NCBI GenBank assembly: GCA_963801475.1
Contig: CAWDEX010000001.1
Coordinates: 1,240,001 to 1,304,000, forward strand
Source of the DNA: DAOMFB01 sp963801475
GTDB taxonomy: Bacteria > Acidobacteriota > Thermoanaerobaculia > UBA5066
Direction: 5' to 3'
Length of the DNA: 64,000 nt
Part shown: positions 1 through 8,778 of the stretch, piece by piece
Layout of the letters: the number at the start of each line of letters is the position of its first letter
Position numbering within the stretch: position 1 is the stretch's first letter
The notes under the pieces: model-generated
What the model was told of the DNA's origin: nothing
The model's input: only the letters and a program-made list of their open reading frames with translations
Database searches by the model: none
Translations under genes and position numbers: made by a program

Positions 1-1
1 C

Positions 2-712
2 TTCAAGCGCTCCTCGGCCTCGCGCGTCACGGCGGTCCTCCCGTACTACGGCTACGCGCGGCAGGACCGGAAGGACAAGCCCCGCGTCCCGATCACCGCC
101 AAACTGTGCGCCGACCTGATCACGGCGGCGGGCGCCGACCGTGCCCTCTGCATCGACCTGCATGCGGCCCAGATCCAGGGCTTCTTCAACATCCCGGTCG
201 ACCACCTCTTCGCCGCGCCGGTTCTCCTCGACGCGATCCGCGACGCGAACCTCGAGCCGATCACGGTGGTCTCTCCCGACGCCGGCGGCGTGGAGCGGGC
301 CCGCGCCTTCGCCAAACGGCTCGGCGCCCAGCTGGCCATCGTCGACAAGCGGCGGAAGGGGAAGAACGAGGTGGAGGTCCTCCACGTCATCGGCGACGTG
401 AGGGGCCGCAACGCCATCGTCGTCGACGACATCATCGACACGGCGGGGACGCTCATCAACACGGTCATTGCCCTCAAGGAGTCCGGGGCGAACCGGGTCT
501 TTGCCGGGTGCGTCCACGGCGTCCTGTCGGGGCCCGCCATCGACCGGATCAACGGCTCGACGATCGAGAAGATCTTCTGTGCCAACACGATCCCGCTGGA
601 GGAGAAGCTGGCGCGCAGCCCCCTCCTGACCCCGCTGTCGATCGCCCCTCTCCTCGCCGAGGCGATCCAGCGGATCCACCAGGGGGCGTCGGTTTCGTCG
701 CTCTTCGTCTGA
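2..712 (+). CDS. prs: Ribose-phosphate pyrophosphokinase, C-terminal part (5' end outside window)
   Basis: Makes PRPP from ribose 5-phosphate and ATP for nucleotide, histidine and tryptophan synthesis; cytosolic. The reading frame is open from the first bases of the window, so about 236 C-terminal residues are present and the N-terminal third is missing. Visible landmarks are YYGYARQDRKDKPR followed by PITAKLCADLI, the CIDLHAAQIQGFF stretch, and the PRPP-binding loop VVDDIIDTAGTL. The order prs-rplY-pth is a common bacterial arrangement, which supports the call. It ends with TGA at 710-712, 87 bp before rplY. Confidence 0.97.
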   Translation, partial: FKRSSASRVTAVLPYYGYARQDRKDKPRVPITAKLCADLITAAGADRALCIDLHAAQIQGFFNIPVDHLFAAPVLLDAIRDANLEPITVVSPDAGGVERARAFAKRLGAQLAIVDKRRKGKNEVEVLHVIGDVRGRNAIVVDDIIDTAGTLINTVIALKESGANRVFAGCVHGVLSGPAIDRINGSTIEKIFCANTIPLEEKLARSPLLTPLSIAPLLAEAIQRIHQGASVSSLFV

Positions 713-718
713 TTCGGC

Positions 719-724
719 TATACT
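719..724 (+). promoter_or_regulatory. Possible -10 element upstream of rplY
   Basis: TATACT lies in the 87-bp gap between prs and rplY, in the context GGCTATACTCCGCC. No convincing -35 box is visible 16-18 bp upstream. The same TATAC/CC-T-CCG signature recurs in other intergenic gaps of this window (14739, 36592, 42486, 48058), so it may be a real promoter. It would allow rplY-pth transcription independent of prs. Confidence 0.35.
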
Positions 725-799
725 CCGCCGCTCCCAGGACCGGACCGTCCGCCCGGTGAGGAACGCCCCGGACCGGACGCCCGAAGAAAGGATTCCCGA

Positions 800-1540
800 A
801 TGATCCAGGACAACATCGTCGTCGAGGTGGAGCGCCGCTCCGAGACCGGCAAGAACGCCGCGAACCGGCTGCGGGCAGCCGACCTGATCCCGGCCGTGAT
901 CTACGGGGGCGGAAAGGGGATGGAGACCCTCCCCCTGAAGGTGCCGCGGAAGACGCTCGTGAACCTTCTCCGGAAGGGAATGCACGAGAACACGATCTTC
1001 AAGCTCCACCTGAAGGGGACCGACCAGCAACGGCACGTGATGATCCGCGACATGGCGGTGGACCCGGTCTCCCGCGCGCTCCTCCACGTCGACTTCGTCC
1101 GGGTCCTCCTCGACAAGAAGCTCCGCGTCGCGGTCCCGGTCGAGTGCGAGGGGATCGCCGTCGGCGTGAAGAACGAAGGGGGCCTCCTGAACGTCGTCAC
1201 CCACGACCTGGAAGTCGAGTGCCTGCCGGCCGACATCCCGGCCTCGATCAAGATCGACGTCTCCCACCTGCACGCCCGGGAAGCCGTCCGGGTCGCCGAC
1301 CTGAAGCTCGGCGACACGATCCGGCTCCTCGAGGCGCCCGACCGCGTCGTCGTCCACGTCGGCATGCCGAGGGCCGAGGAGGTGCCGGCGGCGGCCGCCG
1401 TGGCACCGGTGGAGGGCGCGGAGGAGGCGCCGGCCGAGCCCGAGGTGATCAAGAAGGGGAAGAAGGAAACCGAGGAAGCCGTGGCCGAGCCGGGCAAGGC
1501 AGAGAAGCCGGGCAAGGCCGAGAAGAAGGAGAAGAAGTAA
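800..1540 (+). CDS. rplY: 50S ribosomal protein L25/general stress protein Ctc
   Basis: Binds 5S rRNA in the large ribosomal subunit. The 246-residue protein is the long CTC/TL5 type: an L25 domain (about residues 5-95, starting IVVEVERRSETGKNAANRLRAADLIPAVIYGG), a second beta-rich TL5 domain (about 96-190), and an Ala/Glu/Lys-rich low-complexity tail (about 191-246, ending in repeated KAEKPG/KKEKK). The ATG at 800 is preceded by AAGGA at a suitable distance. The TAA stop (1538-1540) touches the likely start of pth, so the pair should be translationally coupled. Confidence 0.96.
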   Translation: MIQDNIVVEVERRSETGKNAANRLRAADLIPAVIYGGGKGMETLPLKVPRKTLVNLLRKGMHENTIFKLHLKGTDQQRHVMIRDMAVDPVSRALLHVDFVRVLLDKKLRVAVPVECEGIAVGVKNEGGLLNVVTHDLEVECLPADIPASIKIDVSHLHAREAVRVADLKLGDTIRLLEAPDRVVVHVGMPRAEEVPAAAAVAPVEGAEEAPAEPEVIKKGKKETEEAVAEPGKAEKPGKAEKKEKK

Positions 1541-2154
1541 TCGGCGAGGCGGAGCTCGTCCTCGTGGTGGGACTCGGCAATCCCGGCGACCGGTATACCG
1601 GCACGCGGCACAACGTCGGCTTCGACGTCGTGGAGGCGTTTGCGAAGAGGGCCGGCGGGGGTCCCGTGCGCCTCGACCGGCTCGACTGCCGGGCCCTCAC
1701 CGGCCGGGTCCGGGTCGGCGGGACGGCCGTGCTGGTGGCCCGCCCGCAGACCTACATGAACCTCTCCGGCGAGTCGGTCAAGGGGCTCGCGACGAAGTAC
1801 GACATCCCGGCGGAACGACTCATCGTCGTCCTCGACGAGGTGGCGCTGCCCGTCGGGTCGCTCCGGATCCGGCGCTCCGGGTCGTCGGGCGGCCAGAAAG
1901 GGCTTCAGTCCGTCATCGACTGCTTCGGCACGAACGAGATTCCGCGCATGCGACTCGGCGTCCGCGGGGAGAACTTCCAGCCGGCGGAGCCGAAGGACGA
2001 CTATGTCCTCTCCCGCTTCTCGAAGAAGGAGCGCCCCGTCATCAACGAGGCGATCGCCGAGGCCTCCGAAGCCCTCGAGGTGTTCGTCACCGAGGGCATC
2101 GAGGCCGCCATGAACCGTTTCAACCGTTCTCCGGAGGATCTGCCGGAGAACTGA
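1540..2154 (+). CDS. pth: Peptidyl-tRNA hydrolase, probable non-canonical ATC start
   Basis: Releases tRNA from stalled peptidyl-tRNAs. Family motifs are clear: VVGLGNPGDRYTGTRHNVGF at the N-terminus (with the catalytic His in RHNVGF), PQTYMNLSGESV, and DEVALPVGSLRIRRSGSSGG. The first canonical codons in this frame are GTG at 1564 and 1567, but either would remove most of the first conserved beta strand (LVLVVGLGNPG). The frame has no ATG/GTG/TTG between that point and deep inside rplY. An ATC at 1540 overlaps the last base of the rplY stop (TAATC) and has GGAG 9 bp upstream (1527-1530), so I annotate it as the likely start (204 residues). If ATC is not used, the CDS is 1564-2154. Confidence 0.9.
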   Translation: MGEAELVLVVGLGNPGDRYTGTRHNVGFDVVEAFAKRAGGGPVRLDRLDCRALTGRVRVGGTAVLVARPQTYMNLSGESVKGLATKYDIPAERLIVVLDEVALPVGSLRIRRSGSSGGQKGLQSVIDCFGTNEIPRMRLGVRGENFQPAEPKDDYVLSRFSKKERPVINEAIAEASEALEVFVTEGIEAAMNRFNRSPEDLPEN

Positions 2155-2248
2155 TCGTCAACCCTTGGCCCGGCACCGGACCCCCGGGTCCAACGCCGTG
2201 CCTCGCGGGAGTCCAAGGACGCCCGCGATCCGGAAGGAGGTACCCCCC

Positions 2249-2698
2249 GTGCCCCAGGAACGCCTTTACGACATGGTCTTTCTCGTGACGCCCGAGAAGG
2301 ACGAGCAGGGAACGGCGGCCGTCGTCGACGAGTTCCGCAAGCTCCTGACCGAGAACGGCGCCGTCATCCAGAAGGACGAGTCGATGGGCCGCCGCCGGCT
2401 CGCCTTCACCCTCAAGAAGAAGAACGAGGCGACCTACCACAACTTCCTCTTCACGGGTCCTGCGGCCTGCGTGAAGGAGGTCGAACGGAAGCTGGGGCTC
2501 TCCGAGGACGTCCTCCGCCACCTCACCGTTCGCGTCGACGAAGAAATGCGCCACGGGCAGAAGGTGGCCCGGAAGACGAAGCCGCGGCTGCCGCGCCGGG
2601 TTGACTCTCCCGCAGCCGAGCCGGCTGCCGCGCCGGCTGCCGCACCGGTGGCGCCCGCCGCTCCCGAGGCCCCGGCGGCCGAGCCGCCGCGCGAGTAA
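2249..2698 (+). CDS. rpsF: 30S ribosomal protein S6
   Basis: Small-subunit ribosomal protein that pairs with S18 on the platform. The start is GTG at 2249, chosen because AAGGAGG (2234-2240) sits 8 bp upstream and the protein then begins PQERLYDMVFLVTPEKDEQG, as S6 proteins do. An in-frame start further upstream would add about 28 residues unlike S6. The S6 fold covers about residues 1-100 (YDMVFLVTP, RRRLAFTLKKKNEATYHNF, LRHLTVRVDEE). The last ~35 residues are an Ala/Pro-rich tail. It is followed by rpsR, DUF2232 and rplI. Confidence 0.95.
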   Translation: MPQERLYDMVFLVTPEKDEQGTAAVVDEFRKLLTENGAVIQKDESMGRRRLAFTLKKKNEATYHNFLFTGPAACVKEVERKLGLSEDVLRHLTVRVDEEMRHGQKVARKTKPRLPRRVDSPAAEPAAAPAAAPVAPAAPEAPAAEPPRE

Positions 2699-2719
2699 GA
2701 GGGGAAGGAGAAGAGAATC

Positions 2720-3001
2720 ATGTCGTCGAATCCGTCCTCCGGCTCCGGTCCGGGCGGCCCCCCGCGCAAGGGGGGCAAGAAGAAGTTCTTCGTTCGCCGA
2801 AAGCGCGTCTGCAAGTTCACGGTCGAGAAGATCGGCTACATCGACTTCAAGGACGTGAAGCTCCTGTCCCAGTTCGTCCCCGAGCGCGCCAAGATCCTGC
2901 CGCGCCGGATCAGCGGCACTTCCGCCTTCTACCAGCGGAAGCTGGCCCGGGCCATCAAGCGGGCGCGGTATCTGGCGCTTCTTCCCTACGTCTCCGACTG
3001 A
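2720..3001 (+). CDS. rpsR: 30S ribosomal protein S18
   Basis: Binds next to S6 in the 30S subunit. The 93 residues carry a Gly/Ser/Pro-rich basic N-terminus and then the S18 core: VRRKRVCKFTVEKIGYIDFKD, LLSQFVPERAKILPRRISGT and a basic C-terminal helix (RKLARAIKRARYLALLPYV). Only one Cys remains in the VRRKRVCKF segment, so this looks like a zinc-free form. A good GGAAGGAG ribosome-binding site precedes the ATG. Confidence 0.96.
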   Translation: MSSNPSSGSGPGGPPRKGGKKKFFVRRKRVCKFTVEKIGYIDFKDVKLLSQFVPERAKILPRRISGTSAFYQRKLARAIKRARYLALLPYVSD

Positions 3002-3023
3002 GGGCGAAGGGGCAGGAGCCCCG

Positions 3024-4013
3024 ATGTCCGCGACCCTCCGACGTGCCGTCCGCCTCCTCCTCGCCCCGTTCTGGGCGGGGCTGGGGGCGGCGCTCAGCGT
3101 CGCCGTGCCGCCGGCGGGACTCCTTCTCGCGCCGATCGGGGCCGTGCGCCTCGGGCGGGCCGTGCTCGAGGCCCCCACGGCGGTCGAAGCGTTTGTCATG
3201 GCCGCCCTCGCTCCCCCGGCGGCGCTCGCCTTCGGGGCGCTTCTCGGGGGAAGCGCCGCGGCATGGGCCGCGATCCTCGCCGCCGCGCTCTTCTCGCTCC
3301 CTGCGCTCGCGCTCCTCGCCTCGGCGCGGGACGGACGCCGACGGAGCGACGTCCTCCTCGTCACCGGCGCGACCGCCGGCATCGGCCTCCTCGCGATCCT
3401 CCTCGGCGCGGCCGTCTCCGGGACCGATCCCGGGCCGTGGCTCGCGGCGCGTTTCGAAGAGAAGGTGCCGGAGATCCTCGGCTACTACCGGACGTCGGGA
3501 TGGGACGAGTCCGCCATCGCGGCGGCCTCGCGCGTTTTCCACGTCACGGGCGCGGCGCTCGCCGGGCAGCTCCCGGGGCTCGTCCTCGGCGCGGCGGTCT
3601 TCTTCGGCGCGCTGCTCGTCTACCCGCTGGGACGGGTCTGGGGGGCGGACCGGCTGGGCCTACGGGAGCCCTCCTTCAGCCGGTTCGTCACGCCGCTCTG
3701 GGCGGCCGTGGCGTTCGTCCCGGCGGGCCTGGCCGCTGCGGTGGGCCCGGAGAGCTGGCGCGGGCCCGCGGTCGACGTGCTGCTGCCGCTCATCGCCTTG
3801 TTTTTTCTGAGGGGCCTCGCCATAATTCGCGCTCTTCTCGACCGGGGGCGAGCCGGCCTCCTCCTCCGGGCGCTGGTGTACGTGGTCGTCTTCCAGATGC
3901 CGCTGCCATTCATCCTGGCGTTCGGAGGGCTCCTCGACGAGTTCCTCGACATCCGGGGCCGGGTGGATCGGTGGGCGGCGACCCGGGGGACCGGCGGAGG
4001 CGGAGAAGAATGA
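3024..4013 (+). CDS. DUF2232-type integral membrane protein
   Basis: A 329-residue, strongly hydrophobic protein with about seven to eight predicted membrane segments (for example GLGAALSVAVPPAGLLLAPIG near the N-terminus and YVVVFQMPLPFILAFGG near the C-terminus). It sits between rpsR and rplI, where DUF2232 (YybS-like) genes are found in many bacteria; position and hydropathy are the evidence, and no catalytic motif is visible. The function is unknown. The start ATG has AGGAG 8 bp upstream. It may be co-transcribed with the ribosomal genes, being separated from rplI by only 25 bp. Confidence 0.8.
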   Translation: MSATLRRAVRLLLAPFWAGLGAALSVAVPPAGLLLAPIGAVRLGRAVLEAPTAVEAFVMAALAPPAALAFGALLGGSAAAWAAILAAALFSLPALALLASARDGRRRSDVLLVTGATAGIGLLAILLGAAVSGTDPGPWLAARFEEKVPEILGYYRTSGWDESAIAAASRVFHVTGAALAGQLPGLVLGAAVFFGALLVYPLGRVWGADRLGLREPSFSRFVTPLWAAVAFVPAGLAAAVGPESWRGPAVDVLLPLIALFFLRGLAIIRALLDRGRAGLLLRALVYVVVFQMPLPFILAFGGLLDEFLDIRGRVDRWAATRGTGGGGEE

Positions 4014-4038
4014 GAACGACGAACGACGGAGTGACACG

Positions 4039-4488
4039 ATGAAAGTGATCCTGACCGACGACATCAAGGGGCTCGGACAGCGCGGGGACGTCGTGAACGT
4101 CGCCGCCGGGTACGCCCGCAACTTCCTCCTCCCGAAGGAGCTCGCTTACACGGCGACGCCGGGCAACGTGAAGCGGCTGGAGCAGGAGCGCAGGCGCTAC
4201 GACGCCCGGATGACCAAGGAGCACGACGCCGCCCTCGAGATCGCCCGGGCGATCGAGGGGATCCGCATCGTCCTCCACAAGAGAGCCGGCGAGCATGACA
4301 CCCTTTACGGGACGGTCACCTCGACCGAACTGGCCGAGGCCCTCGAGGCCAAGGGGGTCAAGGTCGACAAGCGCCGGATCGAGCTCGAAGAGCCGATCAA
4401 GCGCCTCGGCGAGCACACCGTCCACGTCAAGCTCTTCAAGGACGTGACGGTGGGCCTCACGGTCCAGGTCCAGGCGCTGGTGGTCTAG
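4039..4488 (+). CDS. rplI: 50S ribosomal protein L9
   Basis: Large-subunit protein with two globular domains joined by a long helix. At 149 residues it is full length. The N-terminal signature is KVILTDDIKGLGQRGDVVNV followed by GYARNFLLPKELAY. The helical linker is KRLEQERRRYDARMTKEHDA, and the C-terminal domain includes GTVTSTELAEALEAKGVKVDK. It closes the rpsF-rpsR-DUF2232-rplI cluster. Confidence 0.97.
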   Translation: MKVILTDDIKGLGQRGDVVNVAAGYARNFLLPKELAYTATPGNVKRLEQERRRYDARMTKEHDAALEIARAIEGIRIVLHKRAGEHDTLYGTVTSTELAEALEAKGVKVDKRRIELEEPIKRLGEHTVHVKLFKDVTVGLTVQVQALVV

Positions 4489-4521
4489 GCCGGCATCCAT
4501 CGGGAGAGAAGCCGGACCCCG

Positions 4522-6246
4522 ATGAAGCGAGCGTCGGCGGGGGGTTGGGCGGCGGGGGTCGGCCTCCTGCTGGCCGCCACCGCGCCGTGGAGCGTTCCGG
4601 TGTCCGCGGACGGGAGCGCGATGCTCCGGACCGCCCTTTCGCTCCATGTGACCGGCTCGTTCCGCTTTCCTCCCGCGGCTCCCGGCACCCGGTTCGATCC
4701 GTACATGTTCCGGGAGGCGCCGGGCCCCGCCAAGGGGCTCGTCGAGGCCTATCCGCCGCTTGGGGCGCTTCTTCGCGCCGGACTCCTCGCTCCCTCGGAC
4801 GTCCTTCCGGCAGGGCTCCCCCGGGGACGGTTCGCGGACGCCGCCCTGCAGCTCCTGCCGATCGTCGTCACGGCGCTCACCGTATTTCCGCTGGCACGGC
4901 TCGCGCGCCTCGGTGGCTGTTCGAAGAGGGCGTCGCCGGCCCTCGCCGCGGCGCTTCTCGGCACGACCTTTCTCGGACCGCTGGGACGCCTCGACTTCCA
5001 GGAGCCGCTCCTCGTCTTCCTCTCCGTCTTCGCGATCGAGCGTGCGCTCGTGGCGCGGCGCCTTCCGGAACGGCGCCGCCGCCGGATCTTCGCCACCGCG
5101 GGCGCGCTCTTCTCGGCCGCTCTTCTGGCCAAGCCGACCGCGCTGGTCCTTCTTCCGGCGGTGATCCTAGCGGCCGCGTGGCCGCGACGAGGACGCCCGT
5201 CTGGCGCCGACGCGGCCGCTCTCCTGGCCGGGAGCGTGCCCGGCATCCTTCTGCTCCTCGGCCTGAACACCGTCAGGTTCGGTGCGCCGTTCGACCTCGG
5301 CTACCGCTGGAGCGGCGTCATTCCGGGCGCCGAGCGGGTTGGCGTCGCCTGGACGCTCCTCCGCCTGACGGTTCTCCCGAACCGGGGCCTGCTCTGGTTC
5401 GCCCCCCTTCTCCTGCTGGGCTTCTTCTCCCTGACGAAGAAGCTCTCGTCGGGCCCCGGCCTCGCCGACCGGGTCGCCGCCGGTCTTTCGGCCGCCGGTT
5501 TCTTTGGCGCAAACCTCTTCTGGTGGTCGTGGGACGGCGGATTCGGCTGGGGGCCGCGTCTTCTCGCGCCGGCTGTCGCGCTGTCGATTCCATGGCTCGC
5601 GGGGCGGAGCCGCGCGTGGCGGTTGACCGCTGTCGGGCTGGGCGCCGTCGGTCTCGCCGTGAACGGTCCGTCCTATCTGCTCGACTCCGGCCGGATCTAC
5701 TCCTACGTGGCGTCCTGCCCGGGGGACGCGAGGCCTCTTGGCCCGGCGGTCCCGATCCACCTCGATCCGACCGCTCCGGGAGACGTTCATCGGCTGCAAC
5801 TCGTGCACTACGCTCCACGGCACGCCAGCTGGCTGGAGGCGCCGCCGCTCCTCGCCAGGCTTCTGGTCGCGGGGGAGGGACCCGCGACCGGGGCCGGGCC
5901 GGGCGACGACAGGAACGACGCGGCGATTCTGAAGCTTCTCACCGGTCGACCCGCTCTGCGCCCCTTTTCCGGGGTGGGCCGGATGCTCGTCGAGGACGCC
6001 TCGATCACCGTGGACGTCGAGCCGCCAAGGGCGCTGGCCTGCTCTCTGGCCGCGATCGATTTCGGAGGCCCGCCCGTGGAGTGCCGGGCGATCGCGTCCA
6101 TGCTTCTGCTCCGTGCCGGCCGCCCCGCGGAGGCGGCGCGGCTCTGCCGGGAGGGGCTGGCCCTCGAGCCGGGGCGGGGCGACCTCCTGCAGAACCTGGC
6201 CATTGCGGAGAGCCGGCTCCGGGCGACGCCTCCTCCCGCCCCCTGA
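4522..6246 (+). CDS. Multispanning GT-C-like membrane protein with C-terminal TPR-like segment
   Basis: A 574-residue protein with about ten hydrophobic segments in its first ~400 residues, a soluble middle part, and a short TPR-like stretch at the C-terminus (LLRAGRPAEAARLCREGLALEPGRGDLLQNLAIAES, about 520-555). The N-terminal segment with an early acidic residue (SADGSAML) and the later AYPPLGALL is reminiscent of the PMT/ArnT glycosyltransferase superfamily, but the usual strong motifs are not all present. A role in cell-envelope glycan or lipid modification is inference. It follows rplI by 33 bp and may be read from the same transcript. Confidence 0.6.
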   Translation: MKRASAGGWAAGVGLLLAATAPWSVPVSADGSAMLRTALSLHVTGSFRFPPAAPGTRFDPYMFREAPGPAKGLVEAYPPLGALLRAGLLAPSDVLPAGLPRGRFADAALQLLPIVVTALTVFPLARLARLGGCSKRASPALAAALLGTTFLGPLGRLDFQEPLLVFLSVFAIERALVARRLPERRRRRIFATAGALFSAALLAKPTALVLLPAVILAAAWPRRGRPSGADAAALLAGSVPGILLLLGLNTVRFGAPFDLGYRWSGVIPGAERVGVAWTLLRLTVLPNRGLLWFAPLLLLGFFSLTKKLSSGPGLADRVAAGLSAAGFFGANLFWWSWDGGFGWGPRLLAPAVALSIPWLAGRSRAWRLTAVGLGAVGLAVNGPSYLLDSGRIYSYVASCPGDARPLGPAVPIHLDPTAPGDVHRLQLVHYAPRHASWLEAPPLLARLLVAGEGPATGAGPGDDRNDAAILKLLTGRPALRPFSGVGRMLVEDASITVDVEPPRALACSLAAIDFGGPPVECRAIASMLLLRAGRPAEAARLCREGLALEPGRGDLLQNLAIAESRLRATPPPAP

Positions 6247-6270
6247 TCTATCCCGGAGGTCCGCCGCTCT

Positions 6271-6298
6271 CCGGGGGCTCGCCTCCGAAATCCCCCGG
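6271..6298. terminator. Terminator-like GC hairpin between convergent genes
   Basis: A 7-bp perfect stem CCGGGGG/CCCCCGG with a 14-nt loop lies in the 87-bp gap between the plus-strand membrane protein (ends 6246) and the minus-strand penicillin-binding protein (ends 6334). No T-run follows on either side, so intrinsic termination is plausible but not shown. Confidence 0.35.
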
Positions 6299-6333
6299 GC
6301 CCCCCGACCCCGAGGACGCAGGTCGCAGGGGAG

Positions 6334-8751
6334 TTATCCCGGGGGCCCTCCCTCAGGTCCGGCCTTCGGCAGCGGGGGAGCGAGCTTCGGCGCGTCGGTC
6401 ACCCGGTACTCGCCCCCCGCCGGCTCGCCGCGCTTCGGCGCGTAAACGGCACGCTGCAGGTACTGCGGGAGGTTCGAGACGGCGTGAGGGGCGTCGCCGC
6501 AGAGCTCGGTCGGCTGGGTGCCGTTGACGAAGGCCATCAGGACGGTCTTCGTGCACTTCGGGGTGGCGCGGTACCCCGTCGCCTCGTCCACCGGGACCAG
6601 GACGATGTTCGGCGGCGTCTCGAAGTCGTCCGACTCGCCGACGTATCCCGTCTCCTTCATCCAGGCGACGATCCGCATCCAGATCGGCAGGGCCACGTCG
6701 GCGCCGGCCGACCTGGGGCCGAGCGTCTTCTTCGTGTCGTGCCCGAGCCAGACGGCGATCGTGTGCTTCGGCGTCATGCCGATGAACCACGCGTCGGTGA
6801 AGTCGTTCGTCGTGCCCGTCTTTCCGGCGATGTTGAGCTTCAGCTTCGCCGCGGCGGCTGCCGTGCCGCGCTGCGTGACGCCGCGGAGCATTCCGAGGAG
6901 GACGTAGGTCGCCTGGGGCGCCGCGGCCTCGGTCCCCTCGGGGAGGTTCTGCTCGAGGAGGCGGCCGTCGAAGCTCCGGACGCGCTCGATCATCCGCGGC
7001 TTGTAGAGGAGGCCGCCCGTGGCGAAGGCGGCGTAGGCGGAGGCCATCTCCATCGGAGTCACCTCGAAGGAGCCGAGGTGGAGCGACGGATAGGCGAGGA
7101 GGTTCTGCCGGATCCCGAGCCGTCGGGCCGTCTCGACGACCTTCGCGGTCCCGGCGAGCAGACCGATCCGGACGGCCGGGACGTTGATCGAGTGCTCGAG
7201 CGCGTACTGGTAGGTGACGATGCCGCTGTACCGGTTGTAGTAGTTCTTCGGCTGCCACGGCTCCTGCGCCGCGTCGATGACGATCGTGATCGGCGCATCG
7301 AGGACGGTGTCCGCCGGGGTGAAGCCTGCCTCGATCGCCGTGAGGTAGACGAACGGCTTGAACCCTGATCCGACCTGGCGGATGGCCTGGACGGCGCGGT
7401 CGAACTTCGAGCGGCCGAAGTCGTACCCGCCCACGAGCGCGCGGACGGCGCCCGTGGCGTTCTCGAGGACGACGACGGCGCCCTCGACGTTCGGCTCCTG
7501 CGAGAGGAAGGTGTCCGGTCTGCCGTTCTCGTCCCGGGTCGTTTCGATCTGGATCACGTCGCCCCGGGTGAGGAGACGGGCCGGGCTCTCGGCCCGCGTC
7601 CACCGCATCGCCGAGGCGGGAAGGGTCATCCGCCTATCGCCGATCCGCACCTCGGCGCCGTTCTTCGTCGTCTCGAGGACGACGGCCGTCACGATGTCGG
7701 ACGGCGCGGCCGGGTCGTCCCACGTCGGGTCGCGCCACGTGAGGGGGTCGAGCCCCTCGGCCACGAGGTTCCGCGGCTTCCGGAAGCCCGCGCGCCGGTC
7801 CGTGCGGCGCAGGCCCCAGCGCAGCGCCTCCTCCGCGGCCGCCTCGAGCTTCGGGTCGAGCGTCGTGTCGATCCGGAGGCCGCCGCGGTAAAGGGCCGAC
7901 TCGCCGTACTCCTTCTCGAGGTACTGGCGCACCTCCTCGCAGAAGTACGGGCCGACCGTGGCGTCCCGCGCGGCGCGCGAAACGGCGACGGGCGTCTCGG
8001 CGGCGGCCGTGCGCTCCGCCTCGCCGATGAATCCCTCCTCCGCCATGCGCCGGAGGACGAAGTCCCGGCGGCGCCGGGCGAGGGCGGCGTTGCGGAACGG
8101 CGAGTAGTCGGCGGGACGCTGGATGAGCCCGGCGAGGAGGGCCGCCTCGGGGAGCGAGAGGGTCCTGGCGGAGTGGCCGAAGTAGAACTGCGACGCCGCC
8201 TCGACCCCGTAGGCGCCGTGGCCGAAGGGGATCTTGTTCAGGTAGAGCGTGAGGATCTGGTCCTTCGAGAAGCGCTTCTCGATCTCGACCGTCAGGAACG
8301 CCTCGTTCACCTTCCGGGCGATCGTCTTCTCGGGCGTCAGGAACACGGACCGCGCCAGCTGCTGGGTCAGCGTGGAGGCCCCCTGCGCCATCCGGCGCCG
8401 GGCCACGTCCTTGAGAAGGGCGCCCCCGATCCGGATGACGTCGATGCCGCTGTGCTCGTAGAAGCGGGCGTCCTCGGCGGCGAGGAGGGCCTTCACCATC
8501 ACGTCCGGTATGTCCTTCCGCTCGATCAGGATCCGCTTCTCGAGTGCGAACCGGGCCAGGATGCTGCCGTCGCTTCCGCGCAGCTCGGTGACGACGTCCG
8601 GCCGGTAGGTCGCCAACTCGGAGACGCGCGGCACCCGGATGGCGTTCGAGAGCGCGTAGCCGGCAGCGACGCCGATTCCCGCCGTGATGACCGCGGGGAG
8701 GAGGAGCAGGATCAGGGCGGCGAGACGTCGCGCCACGGTCCATTTTCGCAC
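6334..8751 (-). CDS. Class A penicillin-binding protein (bifunctional transglycosylase/transpeptidase)
   Basis: Polymerises and cross-links peptidoglycan at the outer face of the inner membrane. The 805-residue protein has an N-terminal signal anchor (about 8-32), a GT51 transglycosylase domain with AAEDARFYEHSG (catalytic Glu93), GASTLTQQLAR, and EIEKRFSKDQILTLYLNKIPFG, and a transpeptidase domain with all three motifs: SGFK (in QVGSGFKPFVYLTA), SIN (in EHSINVPAVR) and KTG (in AGKTGTTNDF). It is PBP1A-like (mrcA/ponA family). The start is GTG (8749-8751 on the complement) without an obvious ribosome-binding site. It diverges from the next gene with a 27-bp gap. Confidence 0.95.
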   Translation of the reverse strand: MRKWTVARRLAALILLLLPAVITAGIGVAAGYALSNAIRVPRVSELATYRPDVVTELRGSDGSILARFALEKRILIERKDIPDVMVKALLAAEDARFYEHSGIDVIRIGGALLKDVARRRMAQGASTLTQQLARSVFLTPEKTIARKVNEAFLTVEIEKRFSKDQILTLYLNKIPFGHGAYGVEAASQFYFGHSARTLSLPEAALLAGLIQRPADYSPFRNAALARRRRDFVLRRMAEEGFIGEAERTAAAETPVAVSRAARDATVGPYFCEEVRQYLEKEYGESALYRGGLRIDTTLDPKLEAAAEEALRWGLRRTDRRAGFRKPRNLVAEGLDPLTWRDPTWDDPAAPSDIVTAVVLETTKNGAEVRIGDRRMTLPASAMRWTRAESPARLLTRGDVIQIETTRDENGRPDTFLSQEPNVEGAVVVLENATGAVRALVGGYDFGRSKFDRAVQAIRQVGSGFKPFVYLTAIEAGFTPADTVLDAPITIVIDAAQEPWQPKNYYNRYSGIVTYQYALEHSINVPAVRIGLLAGTAKVVETARRLGIRQNLLAYPSLHLGSFEVTPMEMASAYAAFATGGLLYKPRMIERVRSFDGRLLEQNLPEGTEAAAPQATYVLLGMLRGVTQRGTAAAAAKLKLNIAGKTGTTNDFTDAWFIGMTPKHTIAVWLGHDTKKTLGPRSAGADVALPIWMRIVAWMKETGYVGESDDFETPPNIVLVPVDEATGYRATPKCTKTVLMAFVNGTQPTELCGDAPHAVSNLPQYLQRAVYAPKRGEPAGGEYRVTDAPKLAPPLPKAGPEGGPPG

Positions 8752-8778
8752 GTGGTAATTTCGCCGCCCGAGGCTGGC

